Source of the DNA: an uncultured Pelagibacteraceae bacterium
GTDB lineage: Bacteria; Pseudomonadota; Alphaproteobacteria; Pelagibacterales; Pelagibacteraceae
Reading direction: 5' to 3'
NCBI GenBank assembly: GCA_902596355.1
Contig: CACJTS010000009.1
Location: 1 to 47,343 of the forward strand
DNA: 47,343 nucleotides
This document shows, one piece after another, positions 26,579 to 34,493 of the stretch. The notes under the pieces were generated by a model. It did no database searches and was not told the origin of the DNA. It saw only the letters and a list, made by a program, of their open reading frames with translations. Made by a program: the position numbers and the translations under genes. How positions within the stretch are numbered: position 1 is the first letter of the stretch; every line of letters starts with the position of its first letter.

Positions 26579-27778
26579 TTATTTTTTTTGATACTTTGCA
26601 GCTTCTTCTGAACCGTCAGTTGCAGTCCCTTTACTATATGAGTGAGCACCCATACCTGCAAGCTCTCCATCTTTAACTATAAGATACTGATTTCTGATTT
26701 CTTTTTTCTCAAAAAAACATTCCAGTATTTCTCTAACACCATCTGCGTATCTAGTTTGTGCTGATAGAGATGTTCCAGAAGTATGTGGCGTCATCCCGTG
26801 ATGAGGCATCGATCTCCAAGGATGATCATTTGGTGCAGGCTGAGGAAACCAAACATCTCCAGCATAACCACTTAATTGACCAGATTTAAGCGCTGCAGCA
26901 ATTGCATCTTTATCGCAAATTTTGCCTCTGGCGGTATTTACGATATAAGCTCCTTTTTTCATCTTATTAATCATTGTTTCATCAAAAAGATGTTCAGTTT
27001 CAGGATGTAGTGGACAATTAATTGTAACAACATCACAAACTTTAACCATAGATTCAACTGAGTCATGAAAAGTTAAATTTAACTCTTTTTCAACTTTTTC
27101 TGGTAATCTATGTCTATCAAAATAATGGAGATGAACATCAAAAGGTTTCATTTTTCTTAAAGCGTCTAAACCAATTCTTCCTGCTGCTACTGTACCAATA
27201 TGCATTCCTTCAACATCATAAGATCTCTGAACAGCATCAGCGATGTTCCAGCCACCATTATTTACTATTGCATATTGCGAATGGTAATCTCTAACCATAG
27301 ATACAATCATCATAACTATATGTTCAGCAACTGATCTAGAATTACAGTAGGTAACTTCAACTACATCAATTTTATGATCCATTGCAGCTTGCAAATCAAC
27401 GTGATCAGATCCAATACCTGCTGTAATTGCCATTTTAAGATTCGGCGCAGACTCCATTTTTTTTCTTGTTAGATAATATGGAAAGAAAGGCTGTGAAATA
27501 ACTACATCTGCGTCTACTAATTCTTTATCAGCAGTGCAATCATCTCCATCTTTATCAGAGGTAACAACTAATTGGTGACCATTACTCTCTAAAAATTTTC
27601 TTAAGCCTAATTCTCCTGAAACACATCCTAATAACTCACCAGGTTTAAAATCTCTTCCATTTGGTGAAGGAAGAGTCATTCCATCAGGATATTTATCTAT
27701 TTTTGGAAGATCCCCTAAAGGATAATTTTTGGGCATCCCATTTATAGGGTCGTCGTATAATACACAAAGTATTTTCAT
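26579..27778 (-). CDS. fdh: Metal-independent NAD-dependent formate dehydrogenase
   Basis: A single-subunit FDH of the D-2-hydroxyacid dehydrogenase family (EC 1.17.1.9), oxidising formate to CO2 with NAD and no metal. The 399-residue sequence follows the Pseudomonas sp. 101 enzyme so closely that residue numbers coincide: Asn146, the NAD loop GTVAAGRIG at 195-203, Asp221 in YFDRHR favouring NAD over NADP, Arg284, Asp308, Gln313 and His332. The usual C-terminal AHSYSKG and GSEEAAK are present. It stands alone between an upstream 121-base gap, with two GGGTAAA repeats in its leader, and its own terminator. It duplicates the reaction of FdsAB with an unrelated enzyme. Confidence 0.96.
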   Translation of the reverse strand: MKILCVLYDDPINGMPKNYPLGDLPKIDKYPDGMTLPSPNGRDFKPGELLGCVSGELGLRKFLESNGHQLVVTSDKDGDDCTADKELVDADVVISQPFFPYYLTRKKMESAPNLKMAITAGIGSDHVDLQAAMDHKIDVVEVTYCNSRSVAEHIVMMIVSMVRDYHSQYAIVNNGGWNIADAVQRSYDVEGMHIGTVAAGRIGLDALRKMKPFDVHLHYFDRHRLPEKVEKELNLTFHDSVESMVKVCDVVTINCPLHPETEHLFDETMINKMKKGAYIVNTARGKICDKDAIAAALKSGQLSGYAGDVWFPQPAPNDHPWRSMPHHGMTPHTSGTSLSAQTRYADGVREILECFFEKKEIRNQYLIVKDGELAGMGAHSYSKGTATDGSEEAAKYQKK

Positions 27779-27797
27779 TTTTATTTTTTCTCATTTC

Positions 27798-27820
27798 TTT
27801 ACCCTTATGGTTATTTACCC
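27798..27820 (-). repeat. Pair of GGGTAAA heptamers in the fdh leader
   Basis: On the minus strand two GGGTAAA copies (27814-27820 and 27798-27804) are spaced 16 bases start to start, about 20 bases before the fdh ATG. They are extended by an A on the 5' side, giving AGGGTAAA in both. The remaining part of this 121-base gap is very AT-rich with no clear promoter at good spacing. The same heptamer pair, in tandem, precedes fdsB. Confidence 0.45.
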
Positions 27821-27899
27821 TATTTTTTTCTCTACAATCTTAATTTATTAAAAATTTTTTATTCCTTCAATATTATTTTTTATAACAAATAAATAAAAT

Positions 27900-28373
27900 T
27901 TATTTCGAGGGATAATTTTTTTTCAGAATAAGTTTGTTAACTAATATAGCTAATCCTAAGATTATAATACATCCGAATATTATTGGATTTATTAAGTATT
28001 CAAATGACGCACTTCCAATAATAACCATAATTGGATTACCACCAGCAGGCGGGTGAACAATATTTAATAAAATCATAAAGAAAACACCAGCACCTACAGC
28101 TAAGGCAATATTTATGTATATAGGCAAAGGTATGAAATTAACAAAAATAACACCAACAAGTGCGGTACACAAATGTCCAAAAAAAACATTTTTTGGTTGT
28201 GCAAATGGACTTTCAGGAAAACCAAATAATAGCACCATTGATGAGCCAAAAGATCCAGCTATGAAATATCCCAAAGTACTTTTGTAAGTTAATACAGTTA
28301 AAACACCAATTGTGATTGTTGAAAAAAAACCTGCAATCAAAGCTTTTTGTAATGTAGATTTATCTATATTCAT
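27900..28373 (-). CDS. HPP family integral membrane protein
   Basis: A 157-residue protein with four to five membrane segments and the family-defining motif HPPAGGNP near residues 107-114, plus GSFGSSMVLLFGFPESPFAQP near residues 40-60. HPP proteins are found in bacteria and chloroplasts; the plant member has been linked to nitrite transport, but bacterial roles are uncertain. No CBS domain follows. Its start overlaps the NifU-like gene by four bases (ATGA), so the two are co-expressed. A role as anion carrier serving the neighbouring formate or molybdenum genes would be inference. Confidence 0.85.
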   Translation of the reverse strand: MNIDKSTLQKALIAGFFSTITIGVLTVLTYKSTLGYFIAGSFGSSMVLLFGFPESPFAQPKNVFFGHLCTALVGVIFVNFIPLPIYINIALAVGAGVFFMILLNIVHPPAGGNPIMVIIGSASFEYLINPIIFGCIIILGLAILVNKLILKKNYPSK

Positions 28374-28771
28374 TTATTTTCTAAAGCCTTTTGAACTGTT
28401 TTTAATGGCAAAAGCAAACATTCTTTTCTACTAATATTTTTCTTATTAAATATTTCTTTAAAGCTTTTCCATTCGTTATCTACTTTAGACTTTATGTCAT
28501 CAAACAATTTCTCTCCATGCGATATAAAGGTCATTATTTGATTAATCTTTTTATCTCTTATTTTTCTAGATAATAAGCTTACCGATGCCTGACAATAAAC
28601 ACATGATTTGCACTGATAAGCCATGTCTTTTACAACTTCATCTTTAACAATTAAGCTTATTTCCATTTCATCTCCACATAAAGGATTTTTGTGTTTAGAT
28701 TTATGAGTGTAATTTTCAAGGACTTTGTTGTTTTCTGTATGTGAGGCAATTTCTAAAATTCTTAAGTCCAT
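28370..28771 (-). CDS. NifU/IscU-like iron-sulfur cluster scaffold protein
   Basis: A 133-residue protein with the NifU N-terminal pattern: NPLCGDE with Cys32 and Asp34, a Cys cluster CKSCVYC at 54-60 in place of the single middle Cys, and Cys118 in RKECLLLP. These match the three cluster ligands and the conserved Asp of scaffold proteins. The extra Cys residues in the middle are unusual. It is not beside a cysteine desulfurase or other isc/suf genes, but lies among formate dehydrogenase and Mo-cofactor genes, so it may serve FdsAB, which needs several Fe-S clusters. That is inference. Confidence 0.78.
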   Translation of the reverse strand: MDLRILEIASHTENNKVLENYTHKSKHKNPLCGDEMEISLIVKDEVVKDMAYQCKSCVYCQASVSLLSRKIRDKKINQIMTFISHGEKLFDDIKSKVDNEWKSFKEIFNKKNISRKECLLLPLKTVQKALENK

Positions 28772-28814
28772 TTAATTTCTTTAATTCAAGTTTGAATGTT
28801 TTATATTTTGATTA

Positions 28815-29417
28815 ATGGATCATAACAATATTTTAGGCACAGTGCTAGCAGGCGGAAAGTCACAAAGATTTGGTGAAGATAAATCACAAGTGACCTTAGC
28901 AAACAAGCTATTAATAGATTATGTATTGTCAGAAATAATTGATGAATTTAAAGAGATTTTGATTGTCTCAAATAATTCGATAAATTTTCAAAGTTCAGAA
29001 AAAATAACTAAAATTGAAGACTATAAAAAAGGACTTGGTCCTTTAGGTGGAGTTTTATCTGCTATGAAATGGATCAAAGCAAATAAAAGAGATTGCCAGT
29101 GGATAGCAACCTTCCCTGTGGATACTCCTTTTTTTAAGAGACAAATACTTAAAGACTTTATTAAAAATATTAATTTCAATGAAAGTGATTTATTTTTTAT
29201 TAAATCAAATAATACTAGACACAATATTTTTGGCTTATGGTCAATAAAATTGCTAGACAAGTTAGAAAAGGACTTAAATGATGGAGAAAGAAAAGTAGAG
29301 TTATGGGCAAATAATGTTGGAGTTAAAATAATTAATATGGAGTTTCCAAATAATGATCCTTTCTTTAATATAAATACAAAAGAGGATTTAGAAAAAGCTA
29401 AAGAAATATTGAAATGA
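28815..29417 (+). CDS. mobA: Molybdenum cofactor guanylyltransferase MobA
   Basis: Adds GMP to Mo-molybdopterin to give the MGD form used by formate dehydrogenase. The 200-residue protein starts with the nucleotidyltransferase loop VLAGGKSQRFGEDKSQV, followed by GPLGGVLSAMKW and FPVDTPFF with the metal-binding Asp, and ends NTKEDLEKA. It diverges from the NifU-like gene across 43 bases and overlaps moeA by four bases (ATGA). MobA specificity fits FdsA, which uses bis-MGD. Confidence 0.92.
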   Translation: MDHNNILGTVLAGGKSQRFGEDKSQVTLANKLLIDYVLSEIIDEFKEILIVSNNSINFQSSEKITKIEDYKKGLGPLGGVLSAMKWIKANKRDCQWIATFPVDTPFFKRQILKDFIKNINFNESDLFFIKSNNTRHNIFGLWSIKLLDKLEKDLNDGERKVELWANNVGVKIINMEFPNNDPFFNINTKEDLEKAKEILK

Positions 29418-30667
29418 TTAGTTACGAGCAATCCAAGAAAATATTAAAAAAAGCAAAAATTAAAATTAAAGATGAGACAATTAATAGTGTTCATTCTTTA
29501 AACAGACTTGTTTCTAGCAATGTTTATTCAAGTATAAATTATCCAACTGGTGATAATGCTGCTTTTGATGGATATGCAATTAATTCAAAAGATACTAATC
29601 GAATTAAAAAAAAATCAAAAAAACAATTTAAAATAATCGGATCAATTGCTGCTGGCTCTAAACCATTAAAGAAAAAAATTAAAAAATTTGATGCAATAGA
29701 GATTATGACAGGAGGTATACTTCCAAAAGGTTTTGATACGATTATTCCTATTGAGCAAATAAATTTTTATCCAAATAAAACTAATAAAAAATATATTTTA
29801 ATAGATCAAAAAATTAAGAAACACAATCATGTTAGGTTCGCTGGTTCTGATTTTAAAAAAGGTGAAGTTATTCTTAAAAAAAACAATATAGTTCAACCAA
29901 ATCATATTTTAGCTTTTAAAACTTTGGGAATAAAGAAAATTAAAGTTAAAAAAAAAATCAACATTCTATTTTTTTCTACTGGTAATGAAATTACTGATAA
30001 AGATAATATTCCAAGCTGGAAGGTTAGAAATTCAAATAGTCATTATATCAAAAATTTAAATGAAAACTTTTTATTTAATTTTGAAAATGGAGGTATATTA
30101 AAAGATAATCACCAAAGTATTTTTAAAAGTAAAATAAAAAAAATGTTAAATAATAAAACTGATATTATTATTACATCAGGTGCAGTTTCAGCTGGCAAGT
30201 ACGATTATATACCGAGTGTAGTTAAAAACTTTAAACTGTCAGAATACTTCAAAAGTGTTGCAATTAGACCAGGAAAACCAATTTTATTTGCTAAAATTAA
30301 GTCAAAACAAAAAGTAATTTTCGGTCTTCCAGGTAATCCAATGTCTTCCTCAGCTTGTTTCAGGTTTTTTGTAATTCCTTATATAGCAAATGTGTTAGGT
30401 TTAAGTATTGAGAAACCTGTTCGTGGTATTTTAAAAAATAGTTTTATAAAAAAAATGAAATTTACTCGATTTGCTAAAAGTAAATTAACTACAACTAAAG
30501 ATGGAAAAATAAAAGTTGAAATATTGAAGGGACAAGAGTCTTTTAGAGTTAAATCTTTTATAAAATCAAATATTTGGGCTTTGTTACCTGCTGGTAAATC
30601 AAAATTTAGAAAAGGAGAGATAGTAGATTGTTTTTTCCCCAATCACCTCAATCAAACTTTAATTTAG
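29414..30667 (+). CDS. moeA: Molybdopterin molybdenumtransferase MoeA
   Basis: Inserts molybdate into adenylylated molybdopterin. The 417-residue protein has the MoeA layout: an N-terminal part with PTGDNAAFDGYAI (family PxxDxSxMDGYA), IMTGGILPKGFDTIIPIE, the MogA-like domain with FFSTGNEI and ITSGAVSAGKYDYI (family TSGGVSxGxxD), GKPILFAK and LPGNPMSS, then a C-terminal beta domain. Two usual glycines in the TSGG and VSxGDYD parts are changed to Ala and Lys, a mild divergence. The sequence is very Lys-rich. It forms an operon with mobA. Confidence 0.92.
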   Translation: MISYEQSKKILKKAKIKIKDETINSVHSLNRLVSSNVYSSINYPTGDNAAFDGYAINSKDTNRIKKKSKKQFKIIGSIAAGSKPLKKKIKKFDAIEIMTGGILPKGFDTIIPIEQINFYPNKTNKKYILIDQKIKKHNHVRFAGSDFKKGEVILKKNNIVQPNHILAFKTLGIKKIKVKKKINILFFSTGNEITDKDNIPSWKVRNSNSHYIKNLNENFLFNFENGGILKDNHQSIFKSKIKKMLNNKTDIIITSGAVSAGKYDYIPSVVKNFKLSEYFKSVAIRPGKPILFAKIKSKQKVIFGLPGNPMSSSACFRFFVIPYIANVLGLSIEKPVRGILKNSFIKKMKFTRFAKSKLTTTKDGKIKVEILKGQESFRVKSFIKSNIWALLPAGKSKFRKGEIVDCFFPNHLNQTLI

Positions 30668-30716
30668 AAACGTATTTTTGTTGTAGAAAAATCTTTTTAC
30701 AATTAGATTTCTGATT

Positions 30717-31622
30717 ATGTTACAGCTAAGAAATCCAAGAATTGCTATTCCTGTTGTACTGTTTGCTGGTCTTCTATGGTCGTTCGGCCCATTAGTAGTG
30801 CGATACATGGATAATCCTCAATTGGCACCTTGGCAATATATTTTTGGCAGAGGTTTAACAATTTTTATCCTATTAAATCTTTATTTATTTTTTGAGGAAG
30901 GAAAAAATTTCTACAAAAACTATTTAAAAATAGGTTTATCTGGAGTAATCGGCGGTTCTGGATTGGGGATCGCTATGATTACATTTATTTATTCAATTAC
31001 AAATACTAGTGCTGCAGTTACTTTGCTTTGTTTAGCAGCAATGCCTTTTTTTACTGCATTATTGGCATTTTTATTTTTGAGAGAAAAAATTTCTCTCAAT
31101 GTATGGATATCAATAATAATTGCAACAGTTGGTATCATTATTATGGCACTTGGAAATACTGGTGAAAAATCATTAATTGGTTTCGTGTTTGGTTTAACTT
31201 CTTCAATTGGTTTTTCAGTTTTTTCTGTAACTTTAAGATGGAGAAAAGAAACTCCAAAATTCACAACTGTAGCTTTTGCAGGTTTCTTTTGTTTTGTGTT
31301 TGCAACAATTATGATTTTATCAAACAATTTAGTTTTCTTTTCATCTAGCTATAATGGAGCTTTATTTTCTTTGCATGGTACACTAGTTTGTTTTGGTTTA
31401 ATATTATATTCAATTGGATCTAAAGCGATACCAGCAGCAGAATTAACTTTATTATCTTTAACTGAAGTTGTAGGTGGAATTTTTTGGGTTTGGTTACCTT
31501 TATTTGGCATTAATGAAGTGCCATCCACAAATACTATAATCGGTGGTTTCTTTCTTTTCGTATCTATATTCTATTACAGTTTAATAATGAGATGGAATAA
31601 AAGATATATAGCATTAAATTAA
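30717..31622 (+). CDS. DMT-superfamily (EamA) transporter of the creatinase operon
   Basis: A 301-residue membrane protein with about ten hydrophobic segments in two EamA halves. The ends of the halves are marked by AMPFFTALLAFLFLREKIS and LLSLTEVVGGIFWVWLPLF. It is separated by one base from the creatinase gene, and the amidinotransferase follows, so it is the likely carrier for a substrate or product of those enzymes, such as creatine, guanidinoacetate, sarcosine or an amino acid. The direction of transport is not evident. An imperfect inverted repeat (30681-30702) lies in the 49-base gap ahead of it. Confidence 0.85.
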   Translation: MLQLRNPRIAIPVVLFAGLLWSFGPLVVRYMDNPQLAPWQYIFGRGLTIFILLNLYLFFEEGKNFYKNYLKIGLSGVIGGSGLGIAMITFIYSITNTSAAVTLLCLAAMPFFTALLAFLFLREKISLNVWISIIIATVGIIIMALGNTGEKSLIGFVFGLTSSIGFSVFSVTLRWRKETPKFTTVAFAGFFCFVFATIMILSNNLVFFSSSYNGALFSLHGTLVCFGLILYSIGSKAIPAAELTLLSLTEVVGGIFWVWLPLFGINEVPSTNTIIGGFFLFVSIFYYSLIMRWNKRYIALN

Positions 31623-31623
31623 T

Positions 31624-32841
31624 ATGGAACGACCAGATTTTTTTGAACTTAAAAACGGTGAAAAAGTAAAATTACCTTTTACAGATAAAGAATATAAAGA
31701 TCGAGTAAGTAAACTTAGATCAGTGATGGATCAAAATGGTCTTGATATGGTTATTTTAACATCCATGCATAACGTTGCATATTACACAGGTTTTATTTAT
31801 TGCTCTTTTGGAAGACCATACGGATGTGTCATCACTCAAAATAAAATTTCAACAATTTCAGCTAACATTGATGCAAGTCAGCCTTGGCGAAGATCTCATT
31901 GCGATAATGTTATTTATACTGATTGGAAAAGAGATAATTTCTTAAGAGCTATTGTCTCAATTATTGGAAGGGATGATCCTCCAAAAAATATTGGAATTGA
32001 AAATGATCATGTCACCTTAGATATGCGAGAAAAAATAGGGTCTATTTTTACTTTCTCAGTATTTAGTGATGTTTCAAATGCTCTAATGAAACTTAGAATG
32101 ATTAAATCGAACGAAGAAATTGAAATCATTAGAAATGGCGCAAGAATTGCAGACATTGGTGGTGAAGAAATAGTTAAAAATATTAGAGAAGATAATACGG
32201 AGATCGAAGTAGCAATTGCAGCAAGAGATAGAATGGAAAGAGAGATTGTTAAAAGCTATCCTGGTGCAGAGTACATGGACACTTGGGTATGGTTTCAATC
32301 TGGTATTAATACAGATGGAGCTCATAATCCAAAGACTAATAGAAAATTAGTTAAAGGAGATATTTTATCTGTAAATACTTTTCCAATGATCTCAGGATAC
32401 TACACTGCACTAGAGCGAACTTTATTTTTAGATCATGCTGATGAAGCTTCACTTAAAGCATGGGAAGCAAATGTAAAAGTTCATAAACGAGGATTAGAAT
32501 TGATTAAACCAGGTGTTAAATGTTCAGATATTTGTCATGAGCTAAATGAATTATTTGCTGAGCTTGGTTATCTTCAGTATCGAACTTTTGGTTACGGACA
32601 TTCATTTGGTATGCTCTCTCATTTTTATGGAAGAGAGGCTGGATTAGAATTAAGGGAAGATATTGATACGGTGTTAGAAGAAAACATGGTCATTTCAATG
32701 GAGCCAATGATAATGATCCCAGAAGGTAATCCTGGTGCAGGCGGATATAGAGAACACGATATTTTAGTGATTGGTAAGGATGGAGCAGAAAATATTACAA
32801 AATTTCCTTTCGGCCCAGAGCATAATATTATAAAAAACTAA
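31624..32841 (+). CDS. Creatinase (creatine amidinohydrolase), M24-fold
   Basis: Creatinase hydrolyses creatine to sarcosine and urea with the pita-bread fold of M24 peptidases but no metal. The 405-residue protein follows the Pseudomonas enzyme closely throughout, for example CSFGRPY at 60-66, QPWRR, WFQSGINTDGAHNP, YYTALERTLFLDH and FGYGHSFG. The catalytic set is kept: His233 (general base) with Glu264, Arg344 and Glu360 for the guanidinium, and Phe62. The metal ligands expected in true aminopeptidases or in the DMSP lyase DddP are not in their pattern. Whether creatine or the demethyl compound guanidinoacetate is preferred cannot be seen. It lies between a DMT transporter and an amidinotransferase. 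Confidence 0.9.
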   Translation: MERPDFFELKNGEKVKLPFTDKEYKDRVSKLRSVMDQNGLDMVILTSMHNVAYYTGFIYCSFGRPYGCVITQNKISTISANIDASQPWRRSHCDNVIYTDWKRDNFLRAIVSIIGRDDPPKNIGIENDHVTLDMREKIGSIFTFSVFSDVSNALMKLRMIKSNEEIEIIRNGARIADIGGEEIVKNIREDNTEIEVAIAARDRMEREIVKSYPGAEYMDTWVWFQSGINTDGAHNPKTNRKLVKGDILSVNTFPMISGYYTALERTLFLDHADEASLKAWEANVKVHKRGLELIKPGVKCSDICHELNELFAELGYLQYRTFGYGHSFGMLSHFYGREAGLELREDIDTVLEENMVISMEPMIMIPEGNPGAGGYREHDILVIGKDGAENITKFPFGPEHNIIKN

Positions 32842-32846
32842 TCTTT

Positions 32847-33962
32847 ATGACCGAGAGTAAAACTATTGTTAATAGTTGGAATGAGTGGGATCCGTTAAAA
32901 CATGTCATTGTCGGAAGAGCGGATGGCACTTGCATACCTGCGCCTGAACCAGCATTAGACGCAAAGGTTCCCGAAGATAGTGATATGCGAGGTCAGTTTG
33001 GACCAAGAACAAAAGATACTGTCGATAAAGCAAATCAACTTTTAGACGATTTTTCAAGTATGCTTCAAAAAAGAGGCATTAAAGTTGATCGACCGACACC
33101 AATAGATTTTAATCAAAAAACTTCTACACCTGATTGGGAAGCCGAAACAATGTTTGGCTGCATGCCTCCAAGAGATGTTTTGTTAACAGTGGGTAATGAG
33201 ATCTTAGAAGCTACAATGAGTTATCGTTGTCGATGGTTTGAATATTTATGTTACAGATCACTTCTAAAAGATTATTATAATCAAGACCCTAATATGAGAC
33301 ACGAGTCTGCTCCAAAGCCAAGATTAACTGATGAAGATTATAGAAAGGATTATTTATCAGATAAAATAGGCGTTCAAAAAAGATTAGAGTGGACTGAAAA
33401 AAAATATTTTGTAACTACTGAAGAAGAACCGTTATTTGATGCAGCGGACGTACTAAGATTTGGTAAAGATTTAGTTGTTCAACATGGTTTTACAACAAAT
33501 TTAAAAGGAATTGATTGGCTAAAGAGACATTATAAAGATCACAGAGTTCATGCAGTTAACTTCCCAGGTGATCCTTATCCAATTCATATTGATGCAACTT
33601 TTACACCAATTAAAGAGGGTTTAATTATCAATAACCCACAAAGAAGACTTCCTAAAGAACAAAGAAAATTATTTGAAGACAATGGTTGGGAAATTGTAGA
33701 CAGTGCACAACCAGCACATAACGAACCACCACCGTTATGTTATTCATCAACCTGGTTATCAATGAATGTTTTAGTATTAGATCCTAAAACTGTGTGTGTA
33801 GAAAAAAGTGAAACTTATCAAGCTGAACAATTAGATAAATTAGGAATGGAAGTTGTGCCAGTTGAACTTAGAGATGCCTATGCTTTTGGTGGGGGTTTAC
33901 ATTGTTGTACTGCTGATGTTTACCGAGAGGGTGAATTTAAAGATTACTTTCCAAAACAATAA
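32847..33962 (+). CDS. Glycine amidinotransferase-like protein (AGAT family)
   Basis: A 371-residue amidinotransferase resembling vertebrate arginine:glycine amidinotransferase, which makes guanidinoacetate and ornithine from arginine and glycine. Opening NEWDPLKHVIVGRADG, MPPRDVLLTVGNEILEA, the FDAADVLRFGKD loop and SSTWLSMNVLVLD match it closely. The Cys/His/Asp triad is kept: Asp198, His247 (IHIDATF) and nucleophile Cys353 (GGGLHCCTADV). Bacterial relatives include the cyanotoxin enzyme CyrA, which also forms guanidinoacetate. It is five bases downstream of the creatinase gene. Acceptors other than glycine cannot be ruled out. The end is convergent with a small unrecognised gene. Confidence 0.9.
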   Translation: MTESKTIVNSWNEWDPLKHVIVGRADGTCIPAPEPALDAKVPEDSDMRGQFGPRTKDTVDKANQLLDDFSSMLQKRGIKVDRPTPIDFNQKTSTPDWEAETMFGCMPPRDVLLTVGNEILEATMSYRCRWFEYLCYRSLLKDYYNQDPNMRHESAPKPRLTDEDYRKDYLSDKIGVQKRLEWTEKKYFVTTEEEPLFDAADVLRFGKDLVVQHGFTTNLKGIDWLKRHYKDHRVHAVNFPGDPYPIHIDATFTPIKEGLIINNPQRRLPKEQRKLFEDNGWEIVDSAQPAHNEPPPLCYSSTWLSMNVLVLDPKTVCVEKSETYQAEQLDKLGMEVVPVELRDAYAFGGGLHCCTADVYREGEFKDYFPKQ

Positions 33963-34190
33963 TTAACTTGGATTTTGTTTTAAAAATTCAATGTATTTAA
34001 TAACATCATTATATTTTTCATCAGGAATATCTTTGTAGCTTGCATTGAATTTACTTTTCACACATATAGCAACGTGGGCGTAGGGGTTTCTTCCTTTAGG
34101 GTGATTTGGGTGGTCAGGTAATTCTCCTACCAAATAATCGCCAGCTTCCTGAATAATTTTCCAGAGTTTACTTGCGTTTTCTTTATTCAA
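33963..34190 (-). CDS. Small protein of unknown function, 75 residues
   Basis: I do not recognise this protein. It is soluble, with ELPDHPNHPKGRNPYAHVAICVKSKF (the His/Pro-rich part DHPNHPKGRNPYAH is the most distinctive) and a helical C-terminus. It starts with TTG at 34190, since an in-frame stop lies just upstream and there is no internal Met. It ends one base after the amidinotransferase stop on the opposite strand. The well-ordered composition supports a real gene. Confidence 0.55.
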   Translation of the reverse strand: MNKENASKLWKIIQEAGDYLVGELPDHPNHPKGRNPYAHVAICVKSKFNASYKDIPDEKYNDVIKYIEFLKQNPS

Positions 34191-34213
34191 ACTACTTCAA
34201 TCCTTGTTTTATC

Positions 34214-34408
34214 TCATCCATTTAAGGTTTTGTCTTTTACTTTATAATTTTTTTTAAAATCATAAAAATCTAATGTTTCAGCTTCAAGTTTGCATAATCT
34301 TTTAATAATTATTTTTTCTATACGATCTATTTTTTCATCGCTTAATTTAGACATTTTATATTCAAATTTATTATTGAATTTCGATTTATGAATTCTGTTA
34401 TTATTCAC
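34214..34408 (-). CDS. Possible small basic protein, 64 residues
   Basis: An unrecognised, Lys- and Asn-rich short reading frame beginning with GTG at 34408; an ATG at residue 19 (MSKLSDEKID) could be the true start. Residues 19-45 are predicted helical and amphipathic. It is followed after 23 bases by the 75-residue gene on the same strand. In DNA this AT-rich, a frame of this length can arise by chance, so it is weakly supported. Confidence 0.35.
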   Translation of the reverse strand: MNNNRIHKSKFNNKFEYKMSKLSDEKIDRIEKIIIKRLCKLEAETLDFYDFKKNYKVKDKTLNG

Positions 34409-34493
34409 TTAATGTTTTTAGGTTTAATGATTTTAACTCTTAACAAAAAATAATGGCTAAAATTAGAAATTTATAGTAAGATTTATAATATTT

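Noticed and set aside
30681-30702. Inverted repeat between moeA and the DMT gene as a terminator
   Set aside because: The stem is almost purely A-T with a bulge and short loop and no T-run after it; too weak to call, though noted in the DMT entry.
31624-32841. M24-fold protein read as the DMSP lyase DddP or an Xaa-Pro peptidase
   Set aside because: The whole sequence follows creatinase, and its catalytic His233, Glu264, Arg344, Glu360 and Phe62 fit that enzyme, not the metal-ligand pattern of peptidases or DddP.
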